Shown piece after piece: positions 9,641 through 19,348 of a stretch of 64,000 nucleotides of DNA (position 1 is its first letter; each line of letters starts with the position of its first letter). The stretch comes from Branchipolynoe longqiensis (taxonomy: Eukaryota; Annelida; Polychaeta; Phyllodocida; Polynoidae): assembly GCA_030323885.1 (NCBI GenBank), contig CM059198.1, positions 77,083,097 to 77,147,096 of the forward strand. Direction: 5' to 3'. The position numbers were made by a program, and so were the translations under genes. The notes below the pieces were generated by a model. It saw only the letters and a program-made list of their open reading frames with translations. It ran no database searches and had not been told where the DNA came from.

Positions 9641-10205
9641 GGGGGTGTACTTGTGGCTGTTGATCTTACTAGTTGTTCTATATACTTGTAGCTGGTGATC
9701 TTACTAGTTATGTGCCCTTGTGTGTGGTGATCTTACTAGTTGTTCTATGTACTTGTGTCTGTTGATCTTACTAGTTGTTCTGTGTACTTGTATCTGGTGA
9801 TCTTACTAGTTGTTCTATGGACTTTTGTCTGTTGATCTTAGTAGTTGTTCTATGTACTTGTGTATGTTGATCTTACTAGTTCTATGTACTTGTATCTGGT
9901 GATCTTACTAGTTGTTCTATGTACTTGTTTATGTTGATCTTACTAGTTGTTCTATGTACTTGTATCTGGTGATCTTACTAGTTGTTCTGTGTACTTGTAT
10001 CTGTTGATCTTGTACTTGTGTATGTTGATCTTACTAGTTGTTCTATGTACTTGTATCTGGTGATCTTACTAGTTGTTCTGTGTACTTGTGTCTAGTTGAT
10101 CTATGTACTTGTGTATGTTGATCTTACTAGTTGTTCTATGTACTTGTATCTGGTGATCTTACTAGTTGTTCTGTGTACTTGTGTCTAGTTGATCTATGTA
10201 CTTGT
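9641..10205. repeat. ~35/70-bp minisatellite
   Basis: The half-unit 'tgatcttactagttgttct(a/g)tg' plus 'tacttgt(g/a)tctg(g/t)' repeats about 16 times. Two half-unit types (tatctGgtgatc and tgtctGttgatc) tend to alternate, giving a ~70-bp higher period. Confidence 0.9.
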
Positions 10206-10206
10206 G

Positions 10207-10283
10207 TGTGCGATTTTTGTGTGCGAAAGGGGCAGTTTTAGATCGTATACGGTAGGTGGGTGCGCACAAACGGTAGGTGTGTA
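10207..10283 (-). mobile_element. MITE-H terminal fragment
   Basis: Nearly identical, in reverse orientation, to 17342-17430: 'gcgatttttgtgtgcgaaa', 'agttttagatcgtatacggt', 'gcgcacaaacggtaggtgtg'. One end only. Confidence 0.75.
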
Positions 10284-10770
10284 CCATTATGTGGTAAACC
10301 ATGTGAATGGTGTTATCTAATGACAACATTAACAACACTCGTGGTTTAAGTGACTCAAAATGGATGCCACTCTGGTCGAAGTGATCAAAGTTAGTAAAAA
10401 CCATCAAAATTAATATGAAATGTGTATGGTACACACAAACCCAGGCTATTAACAACCCATACATGGTGAAGCATCAGTGGAGTACGACAATGCGTGTTGG
10501 CAGCGCCAATTAACACAAAATAACAGAGGAGTAGTGATCAGAGTGACCCTACAACTTAAACACTGTTTGGTATTATATAGATGCATAGACATAATATATA
10601 CGTAGTCACTTTACCCATAGTGCTGCCTGATATGTGTACCGTACTGGACTGACCCCCCACCCCCACCCCCACCCCTCCACACCCCCTTCTACTAGTTCTA
10701 GACGGCCGAGTGCTGAATGCAACGTGCAATTTACCGCGGTGCCCATCACGGTAATTACCTAACAACCAAC
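10284..10770. other. Unassigned
   Basis: AT-rich DNA, then a short C-rich patch at 10652-10686. No coding pattern and no match to other families here. Confidence 0.4.
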
Positions 10771-10777
10771 AACCAGA

Positions 10778-11072
10778 CTACCACACACACACACCAACAC
10801 ACACAAGCCATACACACACCCACACCCACAAACCCACACGCCCCCACACCACCCACACCACACCCACACACCCCATACGCCCACACCCACATACACACCC
10901 CACACCCCCACACCCACACCACACCCCACACCCCCAGACATACCCCACCTACACTCACACCCACATCCACCCCATCACCAACATCCACACACAAACCCAC
11001 AACACCCACATAGACCCCACACATACCACACCCTACACACCCTACATACCACACCCACACCCACACCCACAC
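10778..11072. repeat. (CA/CCCACA)n array
   Basis: Imperfect ACAC/CCACACCC repeats. Thr/His/Pro and Val/Cys/Gly frames are artefacts. Confidence 0.95.
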
Positions 11073-11327
11073 AGCCTGACGCACCTTCTGTAGCGTTGTG
11101 GGACGTTGGCTTGCAGCCGTTAAAAGTTATGCAATGCTGATACCTAACTACCCCTTTCCCCCAAAAATTGTAAACTTGTCAGTAATGAAGTTGAAGTGTG
11201 GCGTAATCTACAACCCACGCGCCCTTCACTCTCTCCTCACAGCTTCAGCTACACTCGACAAATGCACATTGGGGCAATTGAAGCAAGTAACCTCCGCTGG
11301 TGTCTAGTGCGAGGTCAACAGCTTAGA

Positions 11328-12118
11328 GAGTGGTGGTGGTGGTGTGGTGGTGTGGTGGTGTGGTGGTGTGGTGGTGTGGTGGTGTGGTGGTGTGGTGGTG
11401 TGGTGGTGTGGTGGTGTGGCGGTGGTTGTGGCGGTGGTTGTGGCGGTGGGTGTGTGGCGGTGTGGTGGTGTGGGTGGGTGGTGTGGTGGTGGTGGTGTGT
11501 GGTGGTGTGGTGGTGTGGTGGTGTGGTTGTGGTGGTGTGGTGGGGTGGTGGTGTGGTGGTGTGTGGTGTGTGTGTGGTGTGGTTGTGGTGGTGGTGGTGT
11601 GGTGGTGTGGTGGTGTGGTGGTGTGGTGGTGTGGTGGTGTGGTGGTGTGGCGGTGGTTGTGGCGGTGGTTGTGGCGGTGGTTGTGGCGGTGGTGGTGTGG
11701 TGGTGGTGGTGGTGGTGTAGTGGTGGTTGTGGTGGTGGTGTTTGTGGTGGTTGTGGTGGTTGTGGTTGGTTGTGGTTGTGGTGGAGGTAGTGGGGTAGTG
11801 GTGGTTGTTGTGGGTGGAGTGGTTGGAGTGGTGGTGATGGTGGTGTTGTGGTGGCTTTGTGGTGGTGGTTTTGTGGTGGCTTTGTGGTGGTTTTGTGGTG
11901 GTGTGGTGGTGGTGGTGTAGTGGTGGTTGTTGTGGGTGGTGATGTGGTGATGTGGTTGGTGGTGGTGTGTGGTGGTTTGTGTGTTGGTGGTGTTGTGGGT
12001 GTGTGGTGGGTGTGGTGGGGTAGTGGTGTGGTGGTGTTAGTGGTGGTGTGTTGTTTGGTGGGTGGGTTGTTGTGTGGGTGTGGTGGTGGTAAAGGTGGTA
12101 GAGCTGGGGGTGGTTGGT
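11328..12118. repeat. (GTGGTGTGGTG)n array (~790 bp)
   Basis: GGT-based repeat with a nested longer unit: 'gtggcggtggttgtggcggtgg' appears near 11416 and 11648 in the same context. Long open frames on both strands follow from the composition. Confidence 0.95.
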
Positions 12119-12437
12119 TGGTTGTTGGAGTTTTACATCCTAGCAACATCTAAGGTAATAATAATATACGAATGAGCACCGACTTGCGACAGTGTGCACT
12201 CATGGCGACTTTACAGTGCTGCCCCACTGGAAAACCAGGCCACCAGCACCATTACATGCTCAGTCACATTATCCTGACACTGAGCCAACCAGTCCCTGCC
12301 CTATCCTAATAAGGCTGAGCGACTGGCTAGGAAGCGACAAGTATACATTTTTAACTCCTTGGTTTGACTTAACCAGGGTTCGACGATCTACCAAAACAGG
12401 AGACAGATTCTCAACTCATTCAGCCATCCCGTCTGAA
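12119..12437 (-). mobile_element. SINE-A, near full length
   Basis: The 3' end 'gttggagttttacatcctagc' is at the left and the tRNA-like head 'agacgggatggctgaatgag' at the right. Both sides touch GT-rich arrays, so target duplications cannot be read. Confidence 0.85.
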
Positions 12438-12756
12438 GGAGGGGGCGGGGGGAGAGTGATGGTGGTGATGGTGGTAGTGGTGCTAGGATTGGAGATGGTG
12501 GTACTGGTAGTGATAGGGGTAGTGGTAATGGTGGGGGTGGTGGTGGTAGTGGTAGTGGTGATGTTGGAGATGGTGATAGTGGTAGTGGTGGTGGTGATGG
12601 TGATAGTGGTAGTGGTGGTGGTGGTGGTAGTGGTAGTGGTGATGTTGGAGATAGTGATAGTGGTAGTGGTGATGGTGATAGTGGTAGTGGTGGTGGTGGT
12701 GATGGTGATAGTGGTGGTGGTGGTGATGGTGATAGTGGTGGTGGTGATACTGACGG
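12438..12756. repeat. (GGTGATAGTGGTA)n array
   Basis: GGT/GAT trinucleotide-based repeat with blocks 'gatgttggagat' and 'gtgatagtggtagtgg' in higher-order order. Confidence 0.95.
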
Positions 12757-12917
12757 GGAGGAATCCAACAGGATTTGAATTCCCTTTCCGACCGTCATCT
12801 CAGAGACTAACCAAGATTACGCATCTTTAAATTATTGCGAATTGTGATTGTGCAACCAACAGATTACACAACGTCCAAATGTAAAGGAACATACAGAACA
12901 CCTTCCCACCAGCAACT

Positions 12918-13340
12918 AACCTCCACTTAAAGCTGCTGCCACATAGTGCTGCACTTCAGAGTGACCCTATCGGCAGGAAACACAGCACACCTTTCCCAGA
13001 CTAACTTCGACTTAAAGCTGCCGCCACATAGTGCTGCACTTCAGAGTGACCCTATTGGTAGGAAATGCACCACATCCTCCCCAGACTAACCTCGACTTAA
13101 AGCCGCCAGCACATAGTGCTGCACTTCAGAGTGACCCTATCGGCAGGAAATGCACCACATCCTCCCCAGACTAACCTCGACTTAAACCCGCCAGCACATA
13201 GTGCTGCACTTCAGAGAGACCCTATCGGCAGGAAACGCACCACATCCTCCCCAGACTAACCTCGACTTAAAGCCGCCAGCATATAGTGCTGCACTTCAGA
13301 GTGACCCTATCGGCAGGAAACGCACCACGCCCTTCCCAGA
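12918..13340. repeat. 85-bp tandem repeat, 5 units
   Basis: Units start at 12918, 13003, 13088, 13173 and 13258. Each has 'ctcgacttaaagccgcc', 'cacatagtgctgcacttcag' and 'gtgaccctatcggcaggaaa'. The last unit runs straight into the CpG-rich block. Confidence 0.92.
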
Positions 13341-13830
13341 CGCCACCAGTAACCAAGGCGATCCCATAAGCCACATCGGGATGACGTCACATCTCGTCAC
13401 CTGACGTCACGACCGGCCGCCCCCTAGCGGGGAATCTATTTATTTATGCCCGATAAACTACCGATGGGGGCGATAATGGGGCTGGACGCGGCGGTCACGC
13501 GTTCTCTCATTCGGCGCCCCAGTCCCCCACTCCCCACTCCCTCCCCCACCTCCGTCCCCCCCCCAACAATGACGCAACGCGACAGCCATCAGCAACCAAT
13601 CAAAAACGGCCTTGCATTCGCGTCGCGGCGTTCCGTAGACAATGACGCTTAATTCTCGGCGGGGAATGCACTTTCTGCGGAGCGGCCGCCTGGTGGCCGT
13701 TTTTGGTACTAAACCTTTGTGGAGCTAATTGTCGTCTGCGAGCTTTACGCAATGCTCGAGGTCGCTGCGGCTGTTAGTGCCGTAACGCCTGGCGCGGATA
13801 CGGATACGGATACGGATACACGACGGTTGG
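13341..13830. promoter_or_regulatory. CpG-rich block with two CREs and a CCAAT box
   Basis: CpG is frequent here, in contrast to the flanks. Two full CRE palindromes TGACGTCA lie at 13382-13389 and 13402-13409. An inverted-CCAAT-type environment 'aaccaatcaaaaac' lies near 13594. TTTATTTATG at 13440 might serve as a weak TATA. A hexamer GATACG x4 is at 13796-13821. Such a cluster would suit a CpG-island promoter, but I find no credible first exon on either side within the window. The alternative is a CpG-rich relic of a mobile element. Confidence 0.45.
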
Positions 13831-14222
13831 GTTATGTGAGAATGGGCGGGTCAGTGAGGTTTTTTTTCAAAGCAGATTTGATTTCTTTCCCACTTTTTTG
13901 GGATGTTTTTTTTTGTGTGTGAAAAAACCGTTTATTCATCGGAACAGTCATTTTTTCAGCGCCGAGGCACTGGTCTTCCGACAGTTTACATTACATTGTA
14001 AATAGGTAGATTTATTGTTGGTTCCATTTACTGATTAAACACCCGCAATTTCGATCACATATAATTCAACTTCCTCATGTCCACTGTTTTTTCTTGGCGT
14101 GTTCTGATAATACCAAGTGGAAGGCGAGATAGCGACAAGTATAGACCTATTTCATATGATGTCAGCATAGGTAATTAGATATGTGCGTGTGCAGCTCGGC
14201 TGCAGGACAACATACGGTCACA
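13831..14222. other. Unassigned
   Basis: Poly-T runs at 13860 and 13908; otherwise no structure I can name. Confidence 0.4.
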
Positions 14223-14640
14223 CTGCAAACTCAATGGCTGTGAGCAATCTTCATACAGAAAATGTGAAATATCTCTAAAACCGCACAACTTAGAAACAAA
14301 TAGCGTAGCACACAAACAGATCAAATGTTTGGCAAACAGATTATATAAAATTTTAAATGCTTAGTGTTTTGTATTTCTATTAATATTTAATCAAATTGAC
14401 GTTTTGCACTGCACGTATTGGCAAACTCAATGTCCATGCGCAATCTTCATACAGAAAAAGTGAAATATCTCTAAAACCGCACCACCTAGAAACAAACCGA
14501 TTGGCACACAAAGAGATAACATATTCAAGGAACAGATTATTTTAAATTAATGTCTTTATTGTTCTTTATTTCTATTAATTTTAACAAAATGGACGTTTTT
14601 GCACTGCGCGCATCGGCAAACTCAATGGCTGTGTGCCTTT
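14223..14640. repeat. ~195-bp tandem repeat, 2+ units
   Basis: Units start at about 14224, 14421 and 14613 with 'gcaaactcaatg(g/t)c', then 'caatcttcatacagaaaa(a/t)gtg' and 'tctctaaaaccgcac'. The third unit is truncated after ~25 bp. Confidence 0.85.
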
Positions 14641-14724
14641 GTTTTGCAGCTAAGGTGTGCACGCATACACAATGTTTGTAAACATTGAAAGGGATCTATT
14701 CATTTCCAAGTTAAGCCCGGGTTT

Positions 14725-15042
14725 ATAATCGTCCTACCAACATCTAAGGTCATATCAGGACTCGTACCGACTTGTGACAGTGCGCACTCATGACGATTTT
14801 AAAGTGATGCCCCACTGGGAGACCAGGCCATCAGCACCATGACCCGATATCCCACTCAGTCACATTATCCTGACACTGAACTAACCAGTCCTTGCCCTAT
14901 CCTAATAATGCCAAGTGCCTGGCTAGGAAGCGACAAGTATCAATTTTGTAAGTCATTGGTTTGAGTCGACTGAGAATCGAACTCCCGATTTCCCACACGG
15001 GAGGCTAGCGCTTTACAGGATAGGCCACTGCGTCTGGTAGAT
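14725..15042 (-). mobile_element. SINE-A, full length
   Basis: Complete body; on the minus strand the tRNA-like head is 'cagacgcagtggcctatcct' and the B-box 'gagttcgattctcagtcg'. It ends 40 bp before the 90-bp satellite. Confidence 0.88.
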
Positions 15043-15081
15043 TTCGTCGTACATACCCAACTTACAAATTGCCAGTCATTA

Positions 15082-16790
15082 AATATGCAAGCTACATGGT
15101 AGGACTACTCAGGCCATTTAATAGAACATGTCACCATTGAAGCCTCTGGCATCTAGCATTTCGACACTAACAATATGCAAGCTACATGGTAGGACTACTA
15201 AGGCCATTTAATAGAACATGTCACCATTGAAGCCTCTGGCATCTAGCATTTCGACACTAACAATATGCAAGCTACATGGTAGGACTACTCAGGCCATTTA
15301 ATAGAACATGTCACCATTGAAGCCTCTGGCATCTAGCATTTCGACACTAACAATATGCAAGCTACATGGTAGGACTACTAAGGCCATTTAATAGAACATG
15401 TCACCATTGAAGCCTCTGGCATTTAGCATTTCGACACTAACAATATGCAAGCTACATGGTAGGACTACTCAGGCCATTTAATAGAACATGTCACCATTGA
15501 AGCCTCTGGCATCTAGCATTTCGACACTAACAATATGCAAGCTACATGGTAGCACTACTCAGGCCATTTAATAGAACATGTCACCATTGAAGCCTCTGGC
15601 ATCTAGCATTTCGACACTAACAATATGCAAGCTACATGGTAGGACTACTCAGGCCATTTAATAGAACATGTCACCATTGAAGCCTCTGGCATCTAGCATT
15701 TCGACACTACAATATGCAAGCTACATGGTAGGACTACTCAGGCCATTTAATAGAACATGTCACCATTGAAGCCTCTGGCATCTAGCATTTCGACACTAAC
15801 AATATGCAAGCTACATGGTAGCACTACTCAGGCCATTTAATAGAACATGTCACCATTGAAGCCTCTGGCATCTAGCATTTCGACACTAACAATATGCAAG
15901 CTACATGGTAGCACTACTAAGGCCATTTAATAGAACATGTCACCATTGAAGCCTCTGGCATCTAGCATTTCGACACTAACAATATGCAAGCTACATGGTA
16001 GCACTACTCAGGCCATTTAATAGAACATGTCACCATTGAAGCCTCTGGCATCTAGCATTTCGACACTACAATATGCAAGCTACATGGTAGCACTACTCAG
16101 GCCATTTAATAGAACATGTCACCATTGAAGCCTCTGGCATCTAGCATTTCGACACTACAATATGCAAGCTACATGGTAGGACTACTAAGGCCATTTAATA
16201 GAACATGTCACCATTGAAGCCTCTGGCATCTAGCATTTCGACACTAACAATATGCAAGCTACATGGTAGGACTACTCAGGCCATTTAATAGAACATGTCA
16301 CCATTGAAGCCTCTGGCATTTAGCATTTCGACACTAACAATATGCAAGCTACATGGTAGCACTACTCAAGGCCATTTAATAGAAACATGTCACCATTGAA
16401 GCCTCTGGCATTTAGCATTTCGACACTAACAATATGCAAGCTACATGGTAGGACTACTCAGGCCATTTAATAGAACATGTCACCATTGAAGCCTCTGGCA
16501 TTTAGCATTTCGACACTAACAATATGCAAGCTACATGGTAGGACTACTAAGGCCATTTAATAGAACATGTCACCATTGAAGCCTCTGGCATCTAGCATTT
16601 CGACACTACAATATGCAAGCTACATGGTAGGACTACTAAGGCCATTTAATAGAACATGTCACCATTGAAGCCTCTGGCATCTAGCATTTCGACACTAACA
16701 ATATGCAAGCTACATGGTAGCACTACTCAGGCCATTTAATAGAACATGTCACCATTGAAGCCTCTGGCATCTAGCATTTCGACACTAACA
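15082..16790. repeat. 90-bp satellite array, 19 units
   Basis: Unit starts are at 15082 and then every 89-92 bp to 16700. Each unit begins AATATGCAAGCTACATGGTA and ends 'agcatttcgacactaac'. Units are about 95-99% alike. Variants (gga/gca, ctcagg/ctaagg, atcta/attta) are shared between non-adjacent units, as expected from unequal exchange. There is no ORF and no tRNA-like promoter. Confidence 0.97.
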
Positions 16791-16800
16791 ATTAGTAACA

Positions 16801-17153
16801 TTAAAGTTGCGTAGTCCCATGATTTTGAGTTTCTGTCATTTTCTGAGGTAAATATATTAGGCTGATCATTATAATCGACCTTACTTTAGTTTGGAGCAAC
16901 TTTTATTTTAGATGACTAACCTTTGAGATATTTGAAATGCAAACGCACAAAATTAATTTCTGCAAGCACGCCAAAAGTCTGACACCATACGTTACTGCAG
17001 TAACAGGTTCTATTAAATTACCTCCCTATTCCCTTCTATGTGACGACAAATGTTTGATAAGTGCACCAGTATCTAAGTCAGATATGTGCAATCAAATCTA
17101 AATCTAATTTTGGGGGGTTTTGGCAATTTTATTTTTTGATCGGACAGCTTTAA
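16801..17153 (+). mobile_element. MITE-E, full length
   Basis: Terminus TTAAAGTTGCGTAGTCCCATG at the left and 'tgatcggacagctttaa' at the right, diverged inverted repeats. It starts 10 bp after the satellite ends. Confidence 0.8.
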
Positions 17154-17257
17154 TGCAAGCCAAAAGTAATATTTCCTGTTTTCATTTAAAATAATCTCTC
17201 CAAAGTTAATCATTTAAAATGAAAGTTACTACAAACTAAATTAATGCACACTGATAT

Positions 17258-17330
17258 AAATTTCATAAGTAATTGGTTTGACTCGGCCTTGGACTCGAAC
17301 TCCTGACCTTCCGCACGGCACAATTTTCAA
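17258..17330 (-). mobile_element. SINE-A tRNA-like head fragment
   Basis: 'taattggtttgactcggcc' followed by 'ctcgaactcctgaccttccg' matches the head region of SINE-A on the minus strand. Confidence 0.6.
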
Positions 17331-17341
17331 GTGAGGTGTTA

Positions 17342-17616
17342 TGCGGGGTACACACCTACCTTTTGTGCGCACCCACCTACCGTATACGATCTAAAACTGC
17401 CCGTTTCGCGCACAAAAATCGCTAGGTGTGCGTTCCCCGCACACACCTAGCGATTGCGATTCCCGACTAAAAACTCAGTTTTAGGGCTAAAACGGGCCGA
17501 TTACGATTGCGATTCGCGATTCGAAAAATGAATCGGCCCATTTTCAGTTTTAAGCGGGTCAGGTCGAGTCGCGAGTTTTAGTGCGCGAATCGTATACAGT
17601 AGGTGTGTACTTGGCA
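17342..17616. mobile_element. MITE-H copy 1 with TTA target duplication
   Basis: Tips TGCGGGGTACACACCTAC and, inverted, TGCCAAGTACACACCTAC. TTA flanks both sides (17339-17341, 17617-17619). TIRs plus a TWA 3-bp duplication fit PIF/Harbinger-like MITEs. The interior holds a second inverted pair around 'cacctagcgattgcgatt'. Confidence 0.8.
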
Positions 17617-17639
17617 TTACACGTGCAGGGGGTGGGGAT

Positions 17640-17735
17640 AGATTGATGGAATCAGGGAGCCGAGATGGCCTAGCGGTTACAGCGGTCGTCACACCCCGGG
17701 TGTTATGAACCTGCAGCACATCCCACGACAATATT
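17640..17735 (+). mobile_element. SINE-B tRNA-like unit, diverged
   Basis: 'gaatcagggagccgagatgg' and 'cctagcggttacagcgg' match the head of SINE-B. The B-box is eroded. Confidence 0.5.
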
Positions 17736-17946
17736 ATTGCCCAAAACTAACCGGCTTTGGCGCGGTCCTGTGCTCTTGAACATTTAGATTAAAACTGTTT
17801 ATCAGCGAACAATGGTGATTTATTATACACTCATCATTGTTGAATCTCAAAACAAACAGCTCGACGCACGTGTGTCGTTGGGAATCATACCATCAGACAA
17901 TGTATGTGCATAGGTATAGGTATGTGTATGTATGTATGTGTGTATG

Positions 17947-18066
17947 TGGTGGCAGCTGGTTTCCTCCAAAGAAATATGTCAGAATAACCACATGTTTGAG
18001 GGTCCAATAGCCAATGATGAAAATCAATGTGCTCTAGACGCGTCATTATATAAAACAAGCTTTCCT
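17947..18066 (-). mobile_element. Family C fragment
   Basis: 'tggtttcctccaaagaaata', 'ggtccaatagccaatgatga' and 'gtgctctagacgcg' in reverse order relative to the copy at 21378. Confidence 0.7.
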
Positions 18067-18116
18067 TTGTATCACCTTCCTGTGGGTCAGAGGTAAAGGT
18101 GTTTGTTGAAATAGAC

Positions 18117-18220
18117 AGGATGGCCAAATGAGTTGAATCTGCGGCCGAGTCAAACAAATGACTTACAAATTTATACTTGTCGCTCCCTAGCCTGGAACTC
18201 AGGGTAATGGGAATATGGCA
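18117..18220 (+). mobile_element. SINE-A fragment with deleted head
   Basis: 'ggatggccaaatgagttgaa', then directly 'gccgagtcaaacaaatgact' and 'tcgctccctagcctgg'. The A-box to B-box interval is largely deleted. Confidence 0.65.
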
Positions 18221-18250
18221 AGAACGAGTGGAATGAGGAAGACCAAGTAT

Positions 18251-18695
18251 ATTGTCGTGGGGGTGATGAAAATGGGAAATATTGCGCCTAGAGCGGGACT
18301 CGAACCCACATCTCTTTGCATTCTGGGCCAGTGTGCTAACCATTACACCACCTAGGCTCCCTGATATCAACACACCACCCACGCCTACCTGTCTATGCGG
18401 CTCCTTGCCTGAGAGGTCAGTGCAGACTACTACACTCGTCCCCCTGGAATTGTAAGTCTTTTAATGCTTACAATTACATACATACAGGCAATGCAATGCA
18501 CTTACATACACAGGGTAGGTTCAACAACTATACAGCATGTAGCTTGTACAGGATCATGGTCACGGCAACCAGTGTCATGGGGGTGATGAAAATGGGAAAT
18601 ATTGCGCCTAGAGCAGGACTCGAACCCACATCTCTTTGCATTCTGGGCCAGTGTGCTAACCATTACACCACCTAGGCTCCCTGATATCAACACAC
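18251..18695 (-). mobile_element. SINE-B tandem copy 2 (period 320 bp)
   Basis: Two tRNA-like units at about 18251-18372 and 18570-18692 flank a ~195-bp spacer. The same bases ('cattacaccacctaggctcc') fall at 18341 and 18661, giving a 320-bp period. Each unit has, on the minus strand, A-box 'ggtggtgtaatggttagcac' and B-box 'gggttcgagtcc'. The spacer carries the stem-loop attgtaagt/cttacaat. Confidence 0.85.
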
Positions 18696-18732
18696 CATAT
18701 ATCAACATAAACAATACTATTGTAGTGGTCTG

Positions 18733-18895
18733 CACTCACCTCTCAGGCAAGAAGCCATATAGACAGGTGGGCATGGATAGGGTGATGCCATCAGGGAGCC
18801 TAGATGGTGTAATAGTTAGTACACTAGCCCGGAATGCAATAGGTGTTGGTTCGAGTTCTCCTCTAGGGGCAATATTTCCCATTTTCAACACCCCA
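18733..18895 (+). mobile_element. SINE-B fragment, opposite orientation
   Basis: The spacer end ('ctctcaggcaagaagcc') and one unit with 'tagatggtgtaatagttagt' and 'tggttcgagttctcc'. It lies head-to-head with the preceding minus-strand copy. Confidence 0.75.
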
Positions 18896-18916
18896 CAACC
18901 CTATTTACAAATCTGT

Positions 18917-18920
<4 letters not shown>

Positions 18921-18952
<32 letters not shown>
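18921..18952. repeat. (TA)n microsatellite
   Basis: About 16 TA units, directly at the TACAGT tip of the next MITE-F. Confidence 0.95.
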
Positions 18953-18956
<4 letters not shown>

Positions 18957-19115
18957 TCAAACACCTAACCGACCACCTCCACAGATCGACCACTCCCCTA
19001 TATCGATCGCTTTATTTGGGTTTCAAACAATCGCCTATACAATACCATTGTAATGATTAAACAAACTCCCTAAACCACCTCCCTAAATGGACCATTTAAA
19101 GTCGGTCCCATGGTC
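18952..19115 (+). mobile_element. MITE-F copy 3, truncated
   Basis: Starts TACAGTCAAACACCTAACC and runs to 'aagtcggtcccatggtc'. The last ~30 bp, including the second tip, are missing. Confidence 0.75.
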
Positions 19116-19348
19116 TTCGAACGTTGTAACTTGTTTGGCGGCGCTCACTCACTCTGCCCGCGAAATATATATATCATCTTTGATCAAAACAACCTCTTTT
19201 ATTGCTGTCTTCATAGATAAGCATTCCAATCAGTCTATTTACACCGATTGTAGATTAAGTTTGCGCAAAGTCCTGGGATGAGATACCGCCCGGAAAGCAG
19301 ACAACATGTGTATGACCTTTGTCATGTGTAGAGTTCTCAGGAATGTAA

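Noticed and set aside
11304..12149. 281-codon His/Pro/Thr frame
   Set aside because: Purely the product of a GGT/ACC repeat running into a SINE.
15082..16790. Regular 90-bp repeats as a CRISPR array
   Set aside because: Units are contiguous without unique spacers, in a eukaryotic context; this is satellite DNA.
18251..18695. Hammerhead ribozyme in SINE-B ('tgatgaaaatgggaaat')
   Set aside because: The core has GTGATGA rather than CTGANGA; the essential C is replaced by G in all copies seen, and no closing stems fit.
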